NCBI RefSeq assembly: GCF_017916295.1
Contig: NZ_JAFMSS010000001.1
Location: 434,001-498,000, forward strand
Length of the DNA: 64,000 nucleotides
Source of the DNA: Rubellimicrobium arenae
GTDB taxonomy: Bacteria; Pseudomonadota; Alphaproteobacteria; Rhodobacterales; Rhodobacteraceae
Direction of reading: 5' to 3'
Shown: positions 62,972 to 64,000 of the stretch, piece by piece
How positions within the stretch are numbered: the first letter of the stretch is position 1
Layout: every line of letters begins with the position of its first letter
The notes under the pieces: generated by a model
The model's database searches: none
The model's input: the letters and a program-made list of their open reading frames with translations, nothing else
What the model was told of the DNA's origin: nothing
Program-made: the position numbers and the translations under genes

Positions 62972-63480
62972 CCGACCTGATCGCCGAGATCATCGAGTTG
63001 CAAAGCGCGGTCCACGCCTTCTATCCGGGCCTGAGCGACCCGGTGCCCGGCCCTCCGGCCTCGGCCGAGGACCTGACGCGGCTGGATGCCTATTTCCGTG
63101 ACAAGGGCCTCGGGACCCCGCCGTCGCTTCGGGAGGCGCTGGCCTCGTTCAATGGCGTGGAGCACCTCTTCGCGGAGGATTTCGGCCTCAGATCCGTGGC
63201 GGACATCGTCGCCCGGCGCTTCGAGCCGACCGACGAGGCGGTCGAAGCCTTTCCCACGGCCACCGACATCATCATCGGTGGCGGTGTCACCCAGGAGTTC
63301 ATGAGCCTGGACGTCGCGCGCCCACGGTCCGACGGCGAGCTGGGCGTCCTCACTGTGACGATCGATCTTTTTCCGAGGACGGCCGACACGTTCCGCGCGT
63401 ATCTCGAGGAGCTTCGGGGCAACCTCAGGACCACCCTCGACGAAGAACGCCGCGACCGCGACGCTCTCCCCGATAACTGA
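62962..63480 (+). CDS. SUKH/SMI1-KNR4-like protein, candidate immunity protein
   Basis: A 172-residue soluble acidic protein starting 10 bp inside the end of the effector gene. The segment SAEDLTRLDAYFRDKGLGTPPSLREALASFNGVEHLF (roughly residues 32-68) has the layout of the SUKH fold: an amphipathic helix, a Pro-x-Ser/Pro turn and a short-helix motif ending in NG. SUKH proteins are the commonest immunity proteins against nuclease toxins. Its position after the toxin gene and its coupling to it support an immunity role. The overlap implies it is made with the effector so that self-poisoning is prevented. Confidence 0.65.
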   Translation: MPIADLIAEIIELQSAVHAFYPGLSDPVPGPPASAEDLTRLDAYFRDKGLGTPPSLREALASFNGVEHLFAEDFGLRSVADIVARRFEPTDEAVEAFPTATDIIIGGGVTQEFMSLDVARPRSDGELGVLTVTIDLFPRTADTFRAYLEELRGNLRTTLDEERRDRDALPDN

Positions 63481-63492
63481 TCGGAGGGAGAC

Positions 63493-64000
63493 ATGATCGT
63501 CTCCCCCATCAACACCCCCCTGCCCGACCGTGACGGGCCGGGACTTCTCGTGGAGCTGAAGACCCACCTCGTCGTGTTCCTGGGGGAACCGCCGGGCCCG
63601 CGAACCGCCAAGCGCGTGTTCGACCTCTACGAGAGCGTCTTCGGAGACAGCTTCGGCATCTACAAGGCCACGCTCGATTACGCATTCCTCAAGGCTTGGA
63701 CCCCCGAGGCCAAGGCCTACCACGACCGAGTGCAACGCCCCGACCTGCGCCGCGGTGACGTCTGGGGCTATGGGTTCCAGGAAGCGGCAGAGCGCGACGC
63801 CCGCCTTTTCATGCATCACGGCTACCGTCCGTACACCGAGCCCGACCATGCCAGCTTCTGCCGCTTCGAGTTCGAGGCCGACCTCCCGCCCGGGCAGCTT
63901 CTTCGCTTTGCCGAGCTGCTCCTGCCCCAGCTGCCGGTCCTGTCGGCCTATGGCGGCTTCTTCTTCCAGGGACGCCCGAACGATCGATATGACGCCGCCT
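63493..64000 (+). CDS. DUF3396/TsiV-like type VI immunity protein (partial, runs off the end)
   Basis: The first 169 residues of a gene that continues beyond the window. Key elements are LLVELKTHLVVFLGEPPGPRTAKRVFDLYESVFGDSF at the N-terminus and YGGFFFQGRPNDR near the end of the visible part, which match the DUF3396 (type VI immunity, TsiV) family. GGAGGGAG precedes the ATG, 12 bp after the previous stop. A second immunity gene of a different family next to one toxin suggests that either another toxin follows beyond the window or an orphan immunity gene has been kept. Confidence 0.7.
   Translation, partial: MIVSPINTPLPDRDGPGLLVELKTHLVVFLGEPPGPRTAKRVFDLYESVFGDSFGIYKATLDYAFLKAWTPEAKAYHDRVQRPDLRRGDVWGYGFQEAAERDARLFMHHGYRPYTEPDHASFCRFEFEADLPPGQLLRFAELLLPQLPVLSAYGGFFFQGRPNDRYDAA

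Overview
The window is GC-rich chromosomal DNA, densely coded on both strands. Gene order and protein types point to an alphaproteobacterium of the Rhodobacterales (Rhodobacteraceae/Roseobacteraceae group). Supporting signs are an mreBCD-mrdA-rodA block, a tesA/ybbA/ybbP-like arrangement, a DUF983 protein, a MORN-repeat protein, a kdsA next to tRNA-Gln, and many polar-amino-acid ABC transporters. The genus cannot be told from the sequence alone. No insertion sequence, prophage or CRISPR array is visible.

Positions 1-30.4 kb are mostly core genome. They hold a truncated aldo/keto reductase, an AI-2E family exporter, ettA, a cold-shock gene, a DUF4329 lipoprotein, an arylesterase divergent from a lipoprotein-type ABC exporter pair, gltX, a metallopeptidase, a Tat-exported beta-lactamase-fold hydrolase, a PfkB kinase and a 19-unit MORN protein. 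leuA follows, preceded by a short leader peptide with five consecutive leucine codons. Then come a SulP permease, the cell-elongation operon mreB-mreC-mreD-mrdA-rodA, an SseB/uracil-DNA-glycosylase pair, nhaA, kdsA and tRNA-Gln(TTG).

Positions 31-56 kb form a catabolic region that I interpret as a hydroxyproline-isomer utilisation supercluster. Module A (leftward) has a 4-hydroxyproline 2-epimerase, a D-amino-acid (D-hydroxyproline) dehydrogenase and a DHDPS-family deaminase, controlled by a GntR/FCD regulator and divergent from a four-gene ABC transporter. The transporter operon ends in a proline-racemase-family protein with a Ser/Thr active-site pair, probably a trans-3-hydroxyproline dehydratase. 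Next are a delta-1-pyrroline-2-carboxylate reductase with an XRE-cupin regulator, and a fused aconitase X, the family that includes cis-3-hydroxyproline dehydratase. Module B (rightward) has its own GntR/FCD regulator, ABC transporter, DHDPS-family enzyme, D-amino-acid dehydrogenase, aldehyde dehydrogenase and a third proline-racemase-family enzyme (Ser/Cys pair), followed by two SDRs and a class III aminotransferase. Together these could take trans-4-, trans-3- and cis-3-hydroxyproline to 2-oxoglutarate or proline. A TGTCGACA palindrome occurs three times before module B and once before the module A catabolic genes.

Positions 56-64 kb hold a two-domain cold-shock protein, about 0.9 kb with no recognisable gene, a CDF metal exporter, and then the start of a type VI secretion effector locus: DUF6484, DUF2169, a ketoacyl-synthase-like protein without catalytic residues, a PAAR-like (DUF4150) protein with a nuclease-like C-terminus, a SUKH-like immunity candidate and a DUF3396/TsiV-like immunity candidate cut by the window end.
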